NCBI GenBank assembly: GCA_020160805.1
Contig: JAIUPO010000003.1
Location: 62,001 to 126,000, forward strand
Source: Actinomycetota bacterium
GTDB taxonomy: Bacteria > Actinomycetota > Actinomycetes > Actinomycetales > Dermatophilaceae
DNA: 64,000 nucleotides
Direction: 5' to 3'
Under the pieces are notes generated by a model that searched no databases, was not told the origin of the DNA, and saw only the letters and a program-made list of their open reading frames with translations. The position numbers and the translations under genes were made by a program. Positions 54,528-63,684 of the stretch are shown here, one piece after another (within the stretch, counting starts at the first letter, position 1; each line of letters starts with the position of its first letter).

Positions 54528-55326
54528 GACTGCTCCCACGGTCGAAGGTGTCGGTCGGCAAATGCCCTGGGGTGGAACGGTGTTCGGGGGAGTGGCCGTG
54601 GTGATGCCCGTCCAGCGGCGCCCCGGTCATCGTCGTGAAGTCGGCGGGCGAGCCATCCCACGAGATCGTGCCCTCGTCGACGACGAGGACGCGCGTGATG
54701 ACATCGGCCAGCGCCTGCAATTCGTGGGTGACGATGAGCATCGTCGTCCCGCGGGCGGCAAGCGTCTCCAGGACCCCCGCCAAGATGAGCTGATTGGCGT
54801 GATCCACGCCGGCCGTCGGCTCATCCATGATCAGCACGTCCGGGCTCGCCGCGAGCGCCCGCGCGATGAGCACCCGACGCTGCTGCCCGCCGGACAACGC
54901 CGACACATCCGCGCCGGCCCGCTCGCCAAGCCCCACGACTTCGAGAGCCCGGGCGATGGCCTGGCGGTCCGCATACGCATCCCGCCGCCAGGGGCGCCAC
55001 CACGAGCGATAGGGCAGCCGCCCGATCGCGACGATCTCGGCGACCGTGGCCCGCACCGAGTTCGCGAGCGTATGCCGTTGCGGGACATAGCCGATCCGCC
55101 GCCGGTCGACCTCCTCGAGAGGTTGGTCCAAGACATTCGCGCGCCCGCTCAGGTGCTCGGTCAGACCGAGCAGACCCTTGACGAGGGTGGACTTGCCTGC
55201 GCCATTGGGGCCGAGCACGGCGACAACTTCGCCGGGGGCGATGCTGACGGTGGCGCCCGAGACGATGGGGGTTCCGGCATACCCGAAGGCGGCGTCCTGC
55301 AGATCGATGATCGTCACGGGCGGCAT
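54520..55326 (-). CDS. znuC: Zinc ABC transporter ATP-binding protein with His-containing tail
   Basis: 268 residues. Walker A LGPNGAGKSTLVKGLLG, Q-loop YVPQRH, signature VSALSGGQQRRVLIARAL, Walker B DVLIMDEPTAGVDHAN and H-loop VTHELQA are complete. A C-terminal extension has LDGHHHGHSPEHRS, adding to the histidine tail of the permease. It energises zinc import. The 3' end overlaps znuB and its 5' end overlaps znuA. Confidence 0.93.
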   Translation of the reverse strand: MPPVTIIDLQDAAFGYAGTPIVSGATVSIAPGEVVAVLGPNGAGKSTLVKGLLGLTEHLSGRANVLDQPLEEVDRRRIGYVPQRHTLANSVRATVAEIVAIGRLPYRSWWRPWRRDAYADRQAIARALEVVGLGERAGADVSALSGGQQRRVLIARALAASPDVLIMDEPTAGVDHANQLILAGVLETLAARGTTMLIVTHELQALADVITRVLVVDEGTISWDGSPADFTTMTGAPLDGHHHGHSPEHRSTPGHLPTDTFDRGSSHA

Positions 55327-56264
55327 TGCTGACCTTTCGCCAGGGTGTCGATATTGGCGCGCATCAGGCCGAGATAGTCACCGGCAGCGGAGCGTGCGTT
55401 GAGGCCTTCGATCGGGTCGAGCACGGCGGTCTGCGCGCCGGTCTCGGCGGCGATGACCTCGACGACCCGCGGCGGCGCGAGCGGTTCGACATAGATCGTG
55501 CGCACGCCATCGGTGCGGATCAAATCGGTGATGGCGGCCAATTGCGCTGCGGTGGGCTCACTTTCGGGGTTCAGGGCCAGCGCGTGCTGGTGCAGACCGG
55601 TCACGGCGGCGAGGTGGGCGTATGCCGCGTGGCTGGTCACCATTTCGGGCTGCGCGCAGTCGCTCAGCCGGCTGCGCAGTTCGCCATCCAGGCTGGTGAG
55701 GTCGGCATCGAGCGCTGCGGCTCGCTTCGTGTAGTCGGCGGTGCCTGCGGGATCAGCCTGGCTCAGCCCAGCGGCCACGGCGTCGGCCGCGCGGCGCATC
55801 AACTGGGGGTCGAGCCAGAAGTGCGGGTCCTGACTTGGGTCGGTCGCCGCCTCATGCTCGTGGTCGTGCCCGTCCTCGGCAGCATCCTCGTGGTCGCCCG
55901 TCCCCGCCAGGTTCAGCCCGAGCGCCGCGGTCAGGTCCACCACGCGGCGCGGGGCGCTCGCCGCGATGCCCTGATCGACGGCCGGTTGGAAGTGGCTCTC
56001 GGTGACGACGAGATCGGCCTTGGCCAGCTGAATCAACTGTTTGGCGGTCAGTTCCACGTCATGGGGTTCCGCGCCCGGGCGCGTCAGGGAGGTCACCTCG
56101 ACGCGGGGGCCGCCGATCTGCTCCGCGAGGTACTGCGCGGCATAGAAGCCCACCACGACTCTCGGCCGGCCACTGGTGTCCCCCGACCCGGCGGGCGAGC
56201 ACCCGGCCAGGGCGAGCGCCGCGACGGCCAGGAGGGCGGGCATACGAGCCCGGACAGCGAACAT
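55314..56264 (-). CDS. znuA: Zinc ABC transporter substrate-binding lipoprotein
   Basis: 316 residues from ATG 56264. A lipoprotein signal is visible (RMPALLAVAALALAGCSPAG, Cys near residue 23). Zinc ligands fit: PGAEPHDVELTAKQ, an acidic His-rich loop (DHEDAAEDGHDHEHEAATD), HFWLDPQLM, VTSHAAYAHLA and a C-terminal Asp/Glu set. It captures zinc outside the cell for ZnuBC. The start lies inside the Zur box; an upstream TTG at 56279 is also in frame. Confidence 0.93.
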   Translation of the reverse strand: MFAVRARMPALLAVAALALAGCSPAGSGDTSGRPRVVVGFYAAQYLAEQIGGPRVEVTSLTRPGAEPHDVELTAKQLIQLAKADLVVTESHFQPAVDQGIAASAPRRVVDLTAALGLNLAGTGDHEDAAEDGHDHEHEAATDPSQDPHFWLDPQLMRRAADAVAAGLSQADPAGTADYTKRAAALDADLTSLDGELRSRLSDCAQPEMVTSHAAYAHLAAVTGLHQHALALNPESEPTAAQLAAITDLIRTDGVRTIYVEPLAPPRVVEVIAAETGAQTAVLDPIEGLNARSAAGDYLGLMRANIDTLAKGQQCRP

Positions 56265-56278
56265 GAGAATCATTCTCA
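56264..56278. promoter_or_regulatory. Zur box at the znuA start
   Basis: TGAGAAT-C-ATTCTCA, a perfect 15-bp palindrome overlapping the znuA start codon. It resembles the actinobacterial Zur consensus TGAAAATnATTTTCA with G for the central A in each arm. Zinc-loaded Zur would block the operon start. Confidence 0.85.
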
Positions 56279-56400
56279 ATCAGCGGAACGTCCTCCGTCA
56301 AACCGCCACCCGCGACGCGCCCAAAGGGTGGTGTGACATGCCGGACACACCGAATTGCTACCTCTCAGTAGGTTTCTCGTCGCCAACGGGTCATACTGAA

Positions 56401-57237
56401 GTGGTGCGTCCGTCAATGATCCGGGGGCTCACCGAGGTCCCTCGTATGGCCGGTGAGGTGGGTGAGTACGCCGCTTTCCGGAGGGTGCTGAGCAAGGCTC
56501 GGCGCGGGGAAGGCCAACACGTCCTCGTCCTGCCCGGCCTGATGGCGGGGGATTACACGACCTTGTTGCTGCGCAACTATCTCGCCTCGTTGGGCTACCA
56601 CCCGCACGGCTGGGGCGTGGGGCGCAATATCGGCCCGACCCGCCAGATCGTGGACTCGATGCGCGAGAGCGTCGAGAATCTCACCGCCGAGCACGGCCCC
56701 ATCTCGATCATCGGCTGGAGCCTGGGGGGGTTGTATGCCCGCCAGCTCGGCCGGGCCTACCCCGACCAGGTCCGTCAGGTCATCACCTTGGCCTCACCCT
56801 TCCGGCTGATCCACCGCGGCGACACCCTCGCGACCCTGGTCTTCGATCGCTACCGGCACCTGCACGTGTCCGCCGAGGAGCTCGATCTGCCCGAGCAGGA
56901 GCACCTGCGCGACCCGATGCCGATCCCGACGACCGCGATCTATTCGCGCAGCGACGGTATCGTGCCCTGGCAGGCGTGTCTCAACGAGCTCTATGGCACC
57001 GCGGAGAACATCGAGGTCAAGGCCTCGCATATCGGGATGGGACACCACCCGGCCGCGCTCTGGGCGATCGCCGACCGGCTCGCGTTGCCGCTCGGGACGC
57101 AGAATTGGCGGCCGTTCAAGGTGCCGCACAGCCTGCGCCGCTGGTATCCCACGCCGCTGAACTGGCCCCTGGACGAGGAGTTCCTGGCCGACCTCGCCCC
57201 GGAGGGGGATGCGGTCAACGAGGTCGCGACTGGATGA
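56401..57237 (+). CDS. Alpha/beta-hydrolase fold protein
   Basis: 278 residues from GTG 56401; ATG 56338 is also in frame but unlike the family. The nucleophile elbow is IIGWSLGGLYAR (Ser), with the acid in IYSRSDGIVPWQA and the His in SHIGMGHHP. An N-terminal core begins HVLVLPGLMAGDYTTLLL. A CATACT -10 box at 56392-56397 suggests a leaderless mRNA. Substrate unknown; long-chain ester or lipid hydrolases share this pattern. The 3' end overlaps the small membrane gene. Confidence 0.82.
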   Translation: MVRPSMIRGLTEVPRMAGEVGEYAAFRRVLSKARRGEGQHVLVLPGLMAGDYTTLLLRNYLASLGYHPHGWGVGRNIGPTRQIVDSMRESVENLTAEHGPISIIGWSLGGLYARQLGRAYPDQVRQVITLASPFRLIHRGDTLATLVFDRYRHLHVSAEELDLPEQEHLRDPMPIPTTAIYSRSDGIVPWQACLNELYGTAENIEVKASHIGMGHHPAALWAIADRLALPLGTQNWRPFKVPHSLRRWYPTPLNWPLDEEFLADLAPEGDAVNEVATG

Positions 57238-57484
57238 CCGCGATCGCCGCGACGAAGACGATCACGGCGAAGCGCATCAGCTTTTCCACGCCGGTCAGGC
57301 GCGGCCAGCTGAGCGACAAGATCCACACGAAGAAAAGCGCCACGATCGCGGTGGCAATCCAGCCATAGGTCGGCACGAACGCTCCGACGCCCATCAGCAC
57401 GAGCACCGCCAGCACCGGCACGATCCGCGGCAGCCGCGCCATCGCCACGAGCGCGCGTTCGCTGGCATTGCGGGGCTGCGGCAT
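57215..57484 (-). CDS. Small two-helix membrane protein (DUF6703-like)
   Basis: 89 residues from ATG 57484. N terminus MPQPRNASERALVAMARLPR, then two membrane helices (about 22-44 and 44-62) and a basic tail. Such short proteins are common in Micrococcales and are grouped as DUF6703; I assign it by look only. It converges on the hydrolase gene with a 23-bp overlap. Confidence 0.65.
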   Translation of the reverse strand: MPQPRNASERALVAMARLPRIVPVLAVLVLMGVGAFVPTYGWIATAIVALFFVWILSLSWPRLTGVEKLMRFAVIVFVAAIAVIQSRPR

Positions 57485-57618
57485 GGGGGATCCGGACACG
57501 ATCAGCAAGGCTACCCGCCTAGCGATGGCGAATTTTCCGCGGTCGGCCCAACCTGCCTGCGGGGCCCGGGCGTTAGGTGATCAAGAAGGTTCCAGCGTCA
57601 GGTGGGAGGGTCAGGGAT

Positions 57619-58137
57619 ATGGCGACGCCGATGGATCCGGGCTTCGAGCAGTATGTCCGTGGCCGCCAGCAGCACCTGGTGCGGGCGGCATACCTCATGT
57701 GCGGGGACGCGGCGCAGGCCGAGGATCTGGTGCAGGAGGCGCTGATCAAGCTCGCCGGGCGCTGGTCGAAGTTGCGCTTTGAGAATCCGGACGGCTATGT
57801 CCGCCGGATTCTCTATCACGACGCCATTTCCGCGTGGCGCAGCACGCGGCGCGAAGTGCTCACCGAGGGTATGCCGGACGCCCCGCACCCGGGTCCCTCG
57901 CCGGCCGATCGGGCCGGGTTGCGCACCGACGTGATCGCCGCGCTGCGGCGGCTGCCCGAGCGGCAGCGGGCCGTGGTGGTGCTGCGCTACTTCGAGGATC
58001 GCAGCGAGATCGATACCGCGGAGGTGCTCGGCATCAGCGTCGGCACGGTTAAGAGCCAAGCGTACGACGGTCTGGCGAATCTGCGAAAAGTCATGGGGGA
58101 GAACGGCATCGTGAGCACGAAGGAGGACGGGCGATGA
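57619..58137 (+). CDS. SigE-family ECF sigma factor, second copy
   Basis: 172 residues from ATG 57619. Region 2: FEQYVRGRQQHLVRAAYLMC, AEDLVQEALIKLAGRW; region 4: LRRLPERQRAVVVLRYFEDRS, DTAEVLGISVGTVKSQAYDGL. Its stop overlaps the next gene (ATGA). The pair mirrors the module at 11349-12973, but the partner protein is of a different family, so the signals differ. Confidence 0.9.
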   Translation: MATPMDPGFEQYVRGRQQHLVRAAYLMCGDAAQAEDLVQEALIKLAGRWSKLRFENPDGYVRRILYHDAISAWRSTRREVLTEGMPDAPHPGPSPADRAGLRTDVIAALRRLPERQRAVVVLRYFEDRSEIDTAEVLGISVGTVKSQAYDGLANLRKVMGENGIVSTKEDGR

Positions 58138-59384
58138 GCCAGGAGATAATGGACCTGTTGGAGCGGGCGAGCGCGGATGTGCCCGAGGTCGACCTTGCCG
58201 CCAGCGCGTGGGCCGAAGCCGGTCGTCGGCGTGCCCGTCGTCGAATGGCCTGGGGCAGTGGAGGATTGGCGGCAATCGCGGCGAGTGCTGTGGGCGTCGC
58301 AGTGCTAGCCGGTGGCCGCGAGGTGGCGCAGCCGCCGGCAACGCAGACCACCACGAGCACTCCCCGTGTCGCCGGGGAATTGCTGACCACAGAGCTCCCG
58401 GACCCCGGGAAGGTCGAGCGCCTCCCGGCATACGCCGACTTTGAGATCCCTGGCCTGAGCGGGTCGGTCGATCTGCTCAAGGACGCGCAGAAGTTCTCGC
58501 AGACAACGGGTTTCGCACCCGGTGAGCAGATCGTCGCGGCCTTCTCAGAGGCGGAGCCGCCGCAAGTCGGCGTCGTGACGAGCACGGGACGGATTCTCGT
58601 CTTCGACGACCTGTCGCTGGTCGCGCAAACGGATGCCGAGGGCAACTCTGGCTTCGGGCTGTCGACGGCGGCGATCGGGGCTGACCGGACCGCGCTCGTC
58701 ATCAGCCAGCCGACCGGTCTCCTCGTGATCGACAGCACCCAATCCGGGATGCGCCCGTGGCGCACGATTCCGGTGCCGGACACGCACCTCGGACCGGCCA
58801 ACTTCCTCGACGCCGGACCGATCGTGGTGACGTCATCGGGTCCGCAGAACTACCTCGTCGATATCACCACCGGCGAGGTGCGCAAGTCCGCGAGTGGCTG
58901 GCCGGGCGGCCGCGTCATTCTGTCCGGTGGTGGGGACCTTGGCCCGATCACGGCGGAGGCGTACGACCCCACGATCGGCGCGTTCACGAAGGTCCCCGTC
59001 CCGCCCGAGCGCCGCTACCGGATCTGGGTGGACGGCCCGGACACCGCGACGTGGACCAGCGCGGCGACTGACCTGGCGGACCGGAGCCGGGACGGCTTCC
59101 AAGGCGTCATGGCGATGCGTTATGGCACGAGTCCGTCGCCCTTGCCCGCGCCCGTCGTGCTCGCCGACGCGAGTGGCTTCGACGCCGACGGCACCAATCG
59201 GTCCAAGGGTGGTGTGCAGCCGCTGGCCTGGCTCACGGAAGATGTCTTGCTCGTCTCGGCGGGCGGCAGCACGCGATATCCCGCAACCGATCTCGTGGCG
59301 TGGAATGTGCGCACCCAAGACCTGCGGTATGTCGCGTCCCTGACCGGGATGCCCGTGCAACTGGTCATGGCCGACCAGCTCTGA
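58134..59384 (+). CDS. Membrane-anchored exported protein, likely anti-sigma partner
   Basis: 416 residues. Short cytoplasmic N terminus (MSQEIMDLLERASADVPEV), one membrane helix (about 39-60), then a long exported domain of beta-rich, WD40/YncE-like repeats without a named family (GILVFDD, GLLVIDSTQSGMR-like strands, LVDITTGEVRKSA, LVAWNVRTQDLRYV). The coupling to a SigE-type sigma gene suggests the cytoplasmic tail holds the sigma factor until an envelope signal is sensed. No zinc motif. Confidence 0.7.
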   Translation: MSQEIMDLLERASADVPEVDLAASAWAEAGRRRARRRMAWGSGGLAAIAASAVGVAVLAGGREVAQPPATQTTTSTPRVAGELLTTELPDPGKVERLPAYADFEIPGLSGSVDLLKDAQKFSQTTGFAPGEQIVAAFSEAEPPQVGVVTSTGRILVFDDLSLVAQTDAEGNSGFGLSTAAIGADRTALVISQPTGLLVIDSTQSGMRPWRTIPVPDTHLGPANFLDAGPIVVTSSGPQNYLVDITTGEVRKSASGWPGGRVILSGGGDLGPITAEAYDPTIGAFTKVPVPPERRYRIWVDGPDTATWTSAATDLADRSRDGFQGVMAMRYGTSPSPLPAPVVLADASGFDADGTNRSKGGVQPLAWLTEDVLLVSAGGSTRYPATDLVAWNVRTQDLRYVASLTGMPVQLVMADQL

Positions 59385-59414
59385 GTGTGCTGACCTGGGC
59401 AGGTGGCGCCTGGC

Positions 59415-60245
59415 TCACGGACCGGTGGCCACCGGCCGCCCAGGGTCGGTGATCCACTCACTCCAGCTCCCGGCATACACCCCGGCGGTGACGCCGATCT
59501 GGCGCAGTGCCAGGGCCAGGCGCGCGGCGGTGATTCCGCTGCCGCAGTAGGCCGCGACCTCGGGGCGTTCGAAGACGCCGAGCCCGGCAAAGTAGGCGTG
59601 CAGCGCCTCCTTGTCGAGCAGCCGGCCATCGGCGTCGGTGAACTCCGACAGGGGTGCGCTGACCGCCCCCGGGATGTGCCCGGCGACCGGGTCGAGGGGC
59701 TCGACGCGCCCCTCGAAGCGCTCGGCCGCGCGGGCGTCCAGGAGCAGCCCGCCATCCGCGACCCGGGCCGCCGCCTCGGCATCCAGCAGCGGCAGTGCAC
59801 CAGGACGTATGACGATCCCGCCCGCCGCGACCGGCCCCGGCACCTCGTCGGTCACCGGATGGCCCTCGCGCTGCCACAGCGCCAGGCCACCGTCGAGGAC
59901 GCGCACGCCGGTCAGGCCGACATAGGTCAGCAGCCACCAGGCGCGAGCGGACCCCATACCGCTGCCCTGGTCGTAGACAACGACCGTGCTGTCATCACTC
60001 AGTCCGAGGCGACGGAGCGTGTGCTGGAGGCGGGCGAGATCGGGCAAGGGGTGCCGGCCACCAGCGCCCGGCGGGTCGGCGAGGTCGACATCGACGTCGA
60101 CGAACTGGGCACCCGGCAGGTGGGCGACGGCATACAACTCCCGTCCGGTGACCCCGGTGAGATTGAACGAGGCATCGAGCAGCACCGGCGGTTGCGGGCC
60201 CGCCAGCTCGGCGGCGAGGGCGTCGGGCGTGATGAGCGAGGTCAT
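59415..60245 (-). CDS. sseA: Thiosulfate/3-mercaptopyruvate sulfurtransferase
   Basis: 276 residues from ATG 60245. Two rhodanese domains: the first with LLDASFNLTG and VVVYDQGSGMGSARAWW (inactive copy), the second with LLLDARAAERFEG, AGHIPGAVSAP and the active-site loop AYCGSGITAARLAL. The CGSG-x-T loop suits thiosulfate or 3-mercaptopyruvate. It moves sulfane sulfur to cyanide, thiols or proteins. The mixed Gly-Ser loop leaves substrate choice open. Confidence 0.92.
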   Translation of the reverse strand: MTSLITPDALAAELAGPQPPVLLDASFNLTGVTGRELYAVAHLPGAQFVDVDVDLADPPGAGGRHPLPDLARLQHTLRRLGLSDDSTVVVYDQGSGMGSARAWWLLTYVGLTGVRVLDGGLALWQREGHPVTDEVPGPVAAGGIVIRPGALPLLDAEAAARVADGGLLLDARAAERFEGRVEPLDPVAGHIPGAVSAPLSEFTDADGRLLDKEALHAYFAGLGVFERPEVAAYCGSGITAARLALALRQIGVTAGVYAGSWSEWITDPGRPVATGP

Positions 60246-60379
60246 GGCGGCGTCCTTCCAGGCGATCCCGGGCGAGGCACCAGCATGCCGCACGCACCCG
60301 ATGCGCGATTGGTGCGCCCGCGCGGCTGACCTCGGCGGCGTCATACGGCTGAGTCCACCATTGCGTCCTAACCCACGCA

Positions 60380-60423
60380 TTTGGTCGTGAGTCCCACATC
60401 CGGCGGTGTGACTCACGACCAAA
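60380..60423. promoter_or_regulatory. 14-bp inverted repeat between sseA and dusB
   Basis: TTTGGTCGTGAGTC (60380-60393) and GACTCACGACCAAA (60410-60423) pair perfectly with a 16-nt spacer that itself holds CACA...TGTG. It lies in the divergent promoter gap; an operator or a small palindromic repeat. Confidence 0.5.
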
Positions 60424-60482
60424 CGCTGGGGCTGTGACCGAATGGGGGAGTCAGCGGCCGCCGATGGGACAATCGAGGCATC

Positions 60483-61673
60483 ATGTCCGCCCCAGCCGCC
60501 GCCGCGCCCGTGCTCGCACCTTTACGTTTCGGGCACCTGACGATCGATTCGCCGGTGGTGCTGGCGCCGATGGCGGGCATCACCAATCGGGCCTTCCGGC
60601 GGCTGTGCCGGGAGTATGGCAGCGCGGCCGGGACCGGGGCGAACGCGCTCTATGTCAGCGAGATGATCACCTCGCGAGCGCTCGTCGAGCGCAATGAGCT
60701 GACGATGAAGCTCATCGAGCACGACCCGGGCGAGTCGCCGCGCAGCACGCAGCTTTATAGCGTCGACCCGGTCACCACGGCGGCAGCGGTGCGCATCCTC
60801 GTCGCCGAGGACCGCGCCGATCACATCGACCTGAACTTCGGCTGCCCGGTGCCCAAGGTGACGCGCAAGGGGGGTGGGGGAGCGCTGCCGTGGAAGCGTG
60901 AGCTTTTCCGGTCCATCGTCGCGGCGGCGGTCCGGGAGGCGGAGCCGTATGACGTGCCCGTCACGGTGAAGATGCGGATGGGCATCGACGTCGATCACGT
61001 CACCTATCTCGACGCGGGCCGGCTCGCCGAAGCCGCCGGCGCCGCAGCCGTTGCCCTGCACGCCCGCTATGTCGACCAGGCCTACTCCGGCGTCGCCGAC
61101 TGGAGCGCCATAGCCCGCCTCAAGGAGACCGTGCGCAGCATCCCGGTTCTCGGCAATGGCGACATCTGGTCGGCCGAGGATGCGCTGCGGATGGTCGCCG
61201 AGACCGGCTGCGATGGCGTGGTCGTCGGTCGCGGATGTCTTGGCCGCCCATGGCTATTCGCCGATCTGGCCAATGGCTTTGCGGGCTCGCCGGAGCGGGT
61301 GACGCCGACCCTCGGGGAGGTGGGGGCGACGCTGCGCCGGCACGCGGCATACCTCTGCGACTTCTATGAGGACGAAGCCAAGGGCTGCCGCGATATCCGC
61401 AAGCACATCGCGTGGTACCTCAAGGGATTCCCCGCCGGCTCCCAGATCCGCCACCAGCTCGCGCTCGTCAACACGCTCGCCGACCTCGATGCCCTGATCG
61501 CCGATCTCGACGCCTCCGCGCCCTGGCCCGGGGCACCTGCCGAGGGTCAGCGGGGCCGGGCCGGCAACCCGCGCCGCGTCGCCTTGCCCGAGGGCTGGCT
61601 GGACAGCCAGGAGCTCACCGATGAGCAGGCGGCGCTTGTCGCTGAGGCCGAGGACAGCGTCAGCGGCGGCTGA
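60483..61673 (+). CDS. dusB: tRNA-dihydrouridine synthase
   Basis: 396 residues. FMN-binding start VLAPMAGITNRAFRRLC, catalytic cysteine in LNFGCPVPKVTRKGGGGALP, VTVKMRMGID, LHARYVDQAYSG and NGDIWSAEDALRM, VVVGRGCLGRPWLFADL. It reduces uridine in the tRNA D-loop. The order dusB-dgt-dnaG is common in actinobacteria, with one extra gene inserted here. An A/P-rich spacer precedes the final 25 residues. Confidence 0.95.
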   Translation: MSAPAAAAPVLAPLRFGHLTIDSPVVLAPMAGITNRAFRRLCREYGSAAGTGANALYVSEMITSRALVERNELTMKLIEHDPGESPRSTQLYSVDPVTTAAAVRILVAEDRADHIDLNFGCPVPKVTRKGGGGALPWKRELFRSIVAAAVREAEPYDVPVTVKMRMGIDVDHVTYLDAGRLAEAAGAAAVALHARYVDQAYSGVADWSAIARLKETVRSIPVLGNGDIWSAEDALRMVAETGCDGVVVGRGCLGRPWLFADLANGFAGSPERVTPTLGEVGATLRRHAAYLCDFYEDEAKGCRDIRKHIAWYLKGFPAGSQIRHQLALVNTLADLDALIADLDASAPWPGAPAEGQRGRAGNPRRVALPEGWLDSQELTDEQAALVAEAEDSVSGG

Positions 61674-61713
61674 TCCGGGCCGGGTGTCGGTGGGCTCTGG
61701 CAGGGTTGGACGT

Positions 61714-62391
61714 ATGACAGCGCGGATCGGCACGCCCGGCGGCTCGCCGGATCGCCCGGCCCTCTTCTTCGAGAGCCCGGCGGAGTTTCGCGCCTGGCTG
61801 GAGGTCAACCACGAAACGGCGCGCGAGCTGTGGATGGGCCTGCGCAAGAAGCACGTCGAGAATCGCGGCCTGACCTGGGAAGACGCCGTGCCCGAGGCGC
61901 TCTGTTTCGGCTGGATCGACTCCGTCGCCCAGCGCATCGATGACGACAGCACCCGTCAGCGGTGGACCCCGCGTCGCCCGGGCAGCATCTGGAGCATGGT
62001 CAATATCGGGCTCGTTGAGGAGCTCACCGCCGCCGGCCGGATGCGCCCGGCCGGGCTGGCGGCCTTCGAGCGCCGAAGACCGGAGAAGTCCGGCATCTAC
62101 GCCTACGAAAAGCCGGGAGACCAGCCCCTGCCCGAGGCGTATGCAGCCCGCCTCGCCGCCGACGACCTCGCCTCCCGCTGGCTCGAGTTGGCTACGCCGA
62201 CCTATCGCAAGATCGCCATTCACTGGGTGCTCTCCGCCAAGCAAGAGGCGACCCGCGACCGCCGGATGGGCGAACTCATCGCCGACAGCGCTCGCGGCCT
62301 GCTCATCAAGCCGCAGCGTTATGGCGAGACGCCGACCTGGGTCGCGCGCAACCGGGCGAGCCTCGGCATACCCGAGCCGGAGGCGCCGTGA
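61714..62391 (+). CDS. YdeI/OmpD-associated family protein
   Basis: 225 residues from ATG 61714. Family motifs: LFFESPAEFRAWLEVNHETA, ELWMGLRKKH, PEALCFGWIDSVAQRIDDDS, RWTPRRPGSIWSMVN, and HWVLSAKQEATRDRRMGELI. Related proteins are annotated YdeI or bacteriocin protection protein; the biochemical role is unclear. It is coupled to dgt by a GTGA overlap, an arrangement not universal in relatives. Confidence 0.85.
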   Translation: MTARIGTPGGSPDRPALFFESPAEFRAWLEVNHETARELWMGLRKKHVENRGLTWEDAVPEALCFGWIDSVAQRIDDDSTRQRWTPRRPGSIWSMVNIGLVEELTAAGRMRPAGLAAFERRRPEKSGIYAYEKPGDQPLPEAYAARLAADDLASRWLELATPTYRKIAIHWVLSAKQEATRDRRMGELIADSARGLLIKPQRYGETPTWVARNRASLGIPEPEAP

Positions 62392-63623
62392 CGGCTGGCT
62401 ATGCCCCCGAGGACCTGGCCCGATGGGTGGGGGAGGACCCGGCGCTGAAACGCACCGACCGGGACGACTTCGCGCGCGATCGCGGCCGGCTCATCCACTC
62501 GGCTGCGTTGCGCCGGTTGGCCGCCAAGACGCAGGTGCTCTCACCGGATAGCGACGACTTCGTCCGCAACCGGTTGACCCATTCGCTCGAGGTGGCGCAG
62601 ATCGGCCGCGAGTTCGGCGCGGCGCTTGGCTGCAATGGCGACCTCGTCGAAGTTGCTTGTCTCGCACACGATCTCGGCCACCCGCCATTTGGTCACAATG
62701 GCGAGCGCGCGCTGGATGAGGTGTGTGCCGGGATCGGCGGCTTCGAGGGCAATGCCCAGACGCTACGCATCCTCACGCGGTTGGAGGCTAAGCGATTTCA
62801 CCCGGACGGCCGTCCTGCCGGGCTGAATCTGACACGTGCCGCCCTCGATGCGGCGACGAAGTATCCCTGGCTGCACGCCGACCGTCCCGAGGTCGGCAAG
62901 TTCGGGGCGTATGCCGATGACGCGGAGGTCTTCGCGTGGCTGCGTGCTGGGCGTGGCGCCGACGAACGCTGCCTGGAAGCCGACGTCATGGACTGGTCCG
63001 ATGACGTGGCCTATTCGGTGCACGACGTCGAGGACGCGATCGCCAGCGGGCGGCTGGACCCGCGCGCTCTGCACGATCCCGCCGAGGTCGACATGGTGCT
63101 CGCCATCGCGCACGGGGTGTATGCCGCGGACCTCACCGCCGCCGACCTCGCCGCCGCCCATGCGCGGCTGGTCGGGCTCGGCATCGTGCCGTCGAGCTAT
63201 GACGGCACCCGCCGCGCCCAGGCCGCGCTGAAAGACATGACCTCGCGCTTGATCGGGCGCTTCGTGCAGGCCTCGGAGCACGCGACTCGGGAGGTGTATG
63301 GCGCTGGCTCGCTCACCCGTTATGCCGCGCGCCTCGTGGTCCCCGACGCCACCCGCGCCGAGTGCGCCGTGCTCAAGGCGGTGGCCGCCCACTACGTCAT
63401 GTATGCCGAGGACCGCCTGACCATCCAGGCCCGCCAGCGCGAACTAATCACGGCCCTGGTCGCGGCCTATGAAGCCGACCCCGACCTGCTGGACCTGGAC
63501 CGGCAGGAGGATCACGCCCTCGCCCCGGACGACGCGGCGCGGCGTCGTGTCGTCGTCGACCAGGTCGCCAGCCTGACCGATGTCCGCGCCTGGGCCATCG
63601 CCCGCGCCTGGGGCCTCGACTAA
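62388..63623 (+). CDS. dgt: Deoxyguanosinetriphosphate triphosphohydrolase-like protein
   Basis: 411 residues from GTG 62388. HD-domain metal site: RLTHSLEVAQIGREF and ACLAHDLGHPPFGHNGERAL, with Asp in VMDWSDDVAYSVHDVEDAI. N-terminal RDRGRLIHSAALRRLAAKTQV is typical. Members cleave dNTPs to nucleosides and triphosphate and affect dNTP pools; the nucleotide preference cannot be read. The neighbour dnaG supports a replication role. Confidence 0.93.
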   Translation: MTAGYAPEDLARWVGEDPALKRTDRDDFARDRGRLIHSAALRRLAAKTQVLSPDSDDFVRNRLTHSLEVAQIGREFGAALGCNGDLVEVACLAHDLGHPPFGHNGERALDEVCAGIGGFEGNAQTLRILTRLEAKRFHPDGRPAGLNLTRAALDAATKYPWLHADRPEVGKFGAYADDAEVFAWLRAGRGADERCLEADVMDWSDDVAYSVHDVEDAIASGRLDPRALHDPAEVDMVLAIAHGVYAADLTAADLAAAHARLVGLGIVPSSYDGTRRAQAALKDMTSRLIGRFVQASEHATREVYGAGSLTRYAARLVVPDATRAECAVLKAVAAHYVMYAEDRLTIQARQRELITALVAAYEADPDLLDLDRQEDHALAPDDAARRRVVVDQVASLTDVRAWAIARAWGLD

Positions 63624-63633
63624 CTCGCCCGCA

Positions 63634-63684
63634 TGTGCGCCCGGCGAGTTGTGTGCCTCCGTCGTGTGCGCCCGCCGGGTTGTG
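63634..63684. repeat. Imperfect 20-bp direct repeat between dgt and dnaG
   Basis: TGTGCGCCCGGCGAGTTGTG (63634-63653) and TGTGCGCCCGCCGGGTTGTG (63665-63684) differ at three bases or fewer. A small hairpin CTGCT/AGCAG (63691-63703) follows. The role in dnaG control is unknown. Confidence 0.6.
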
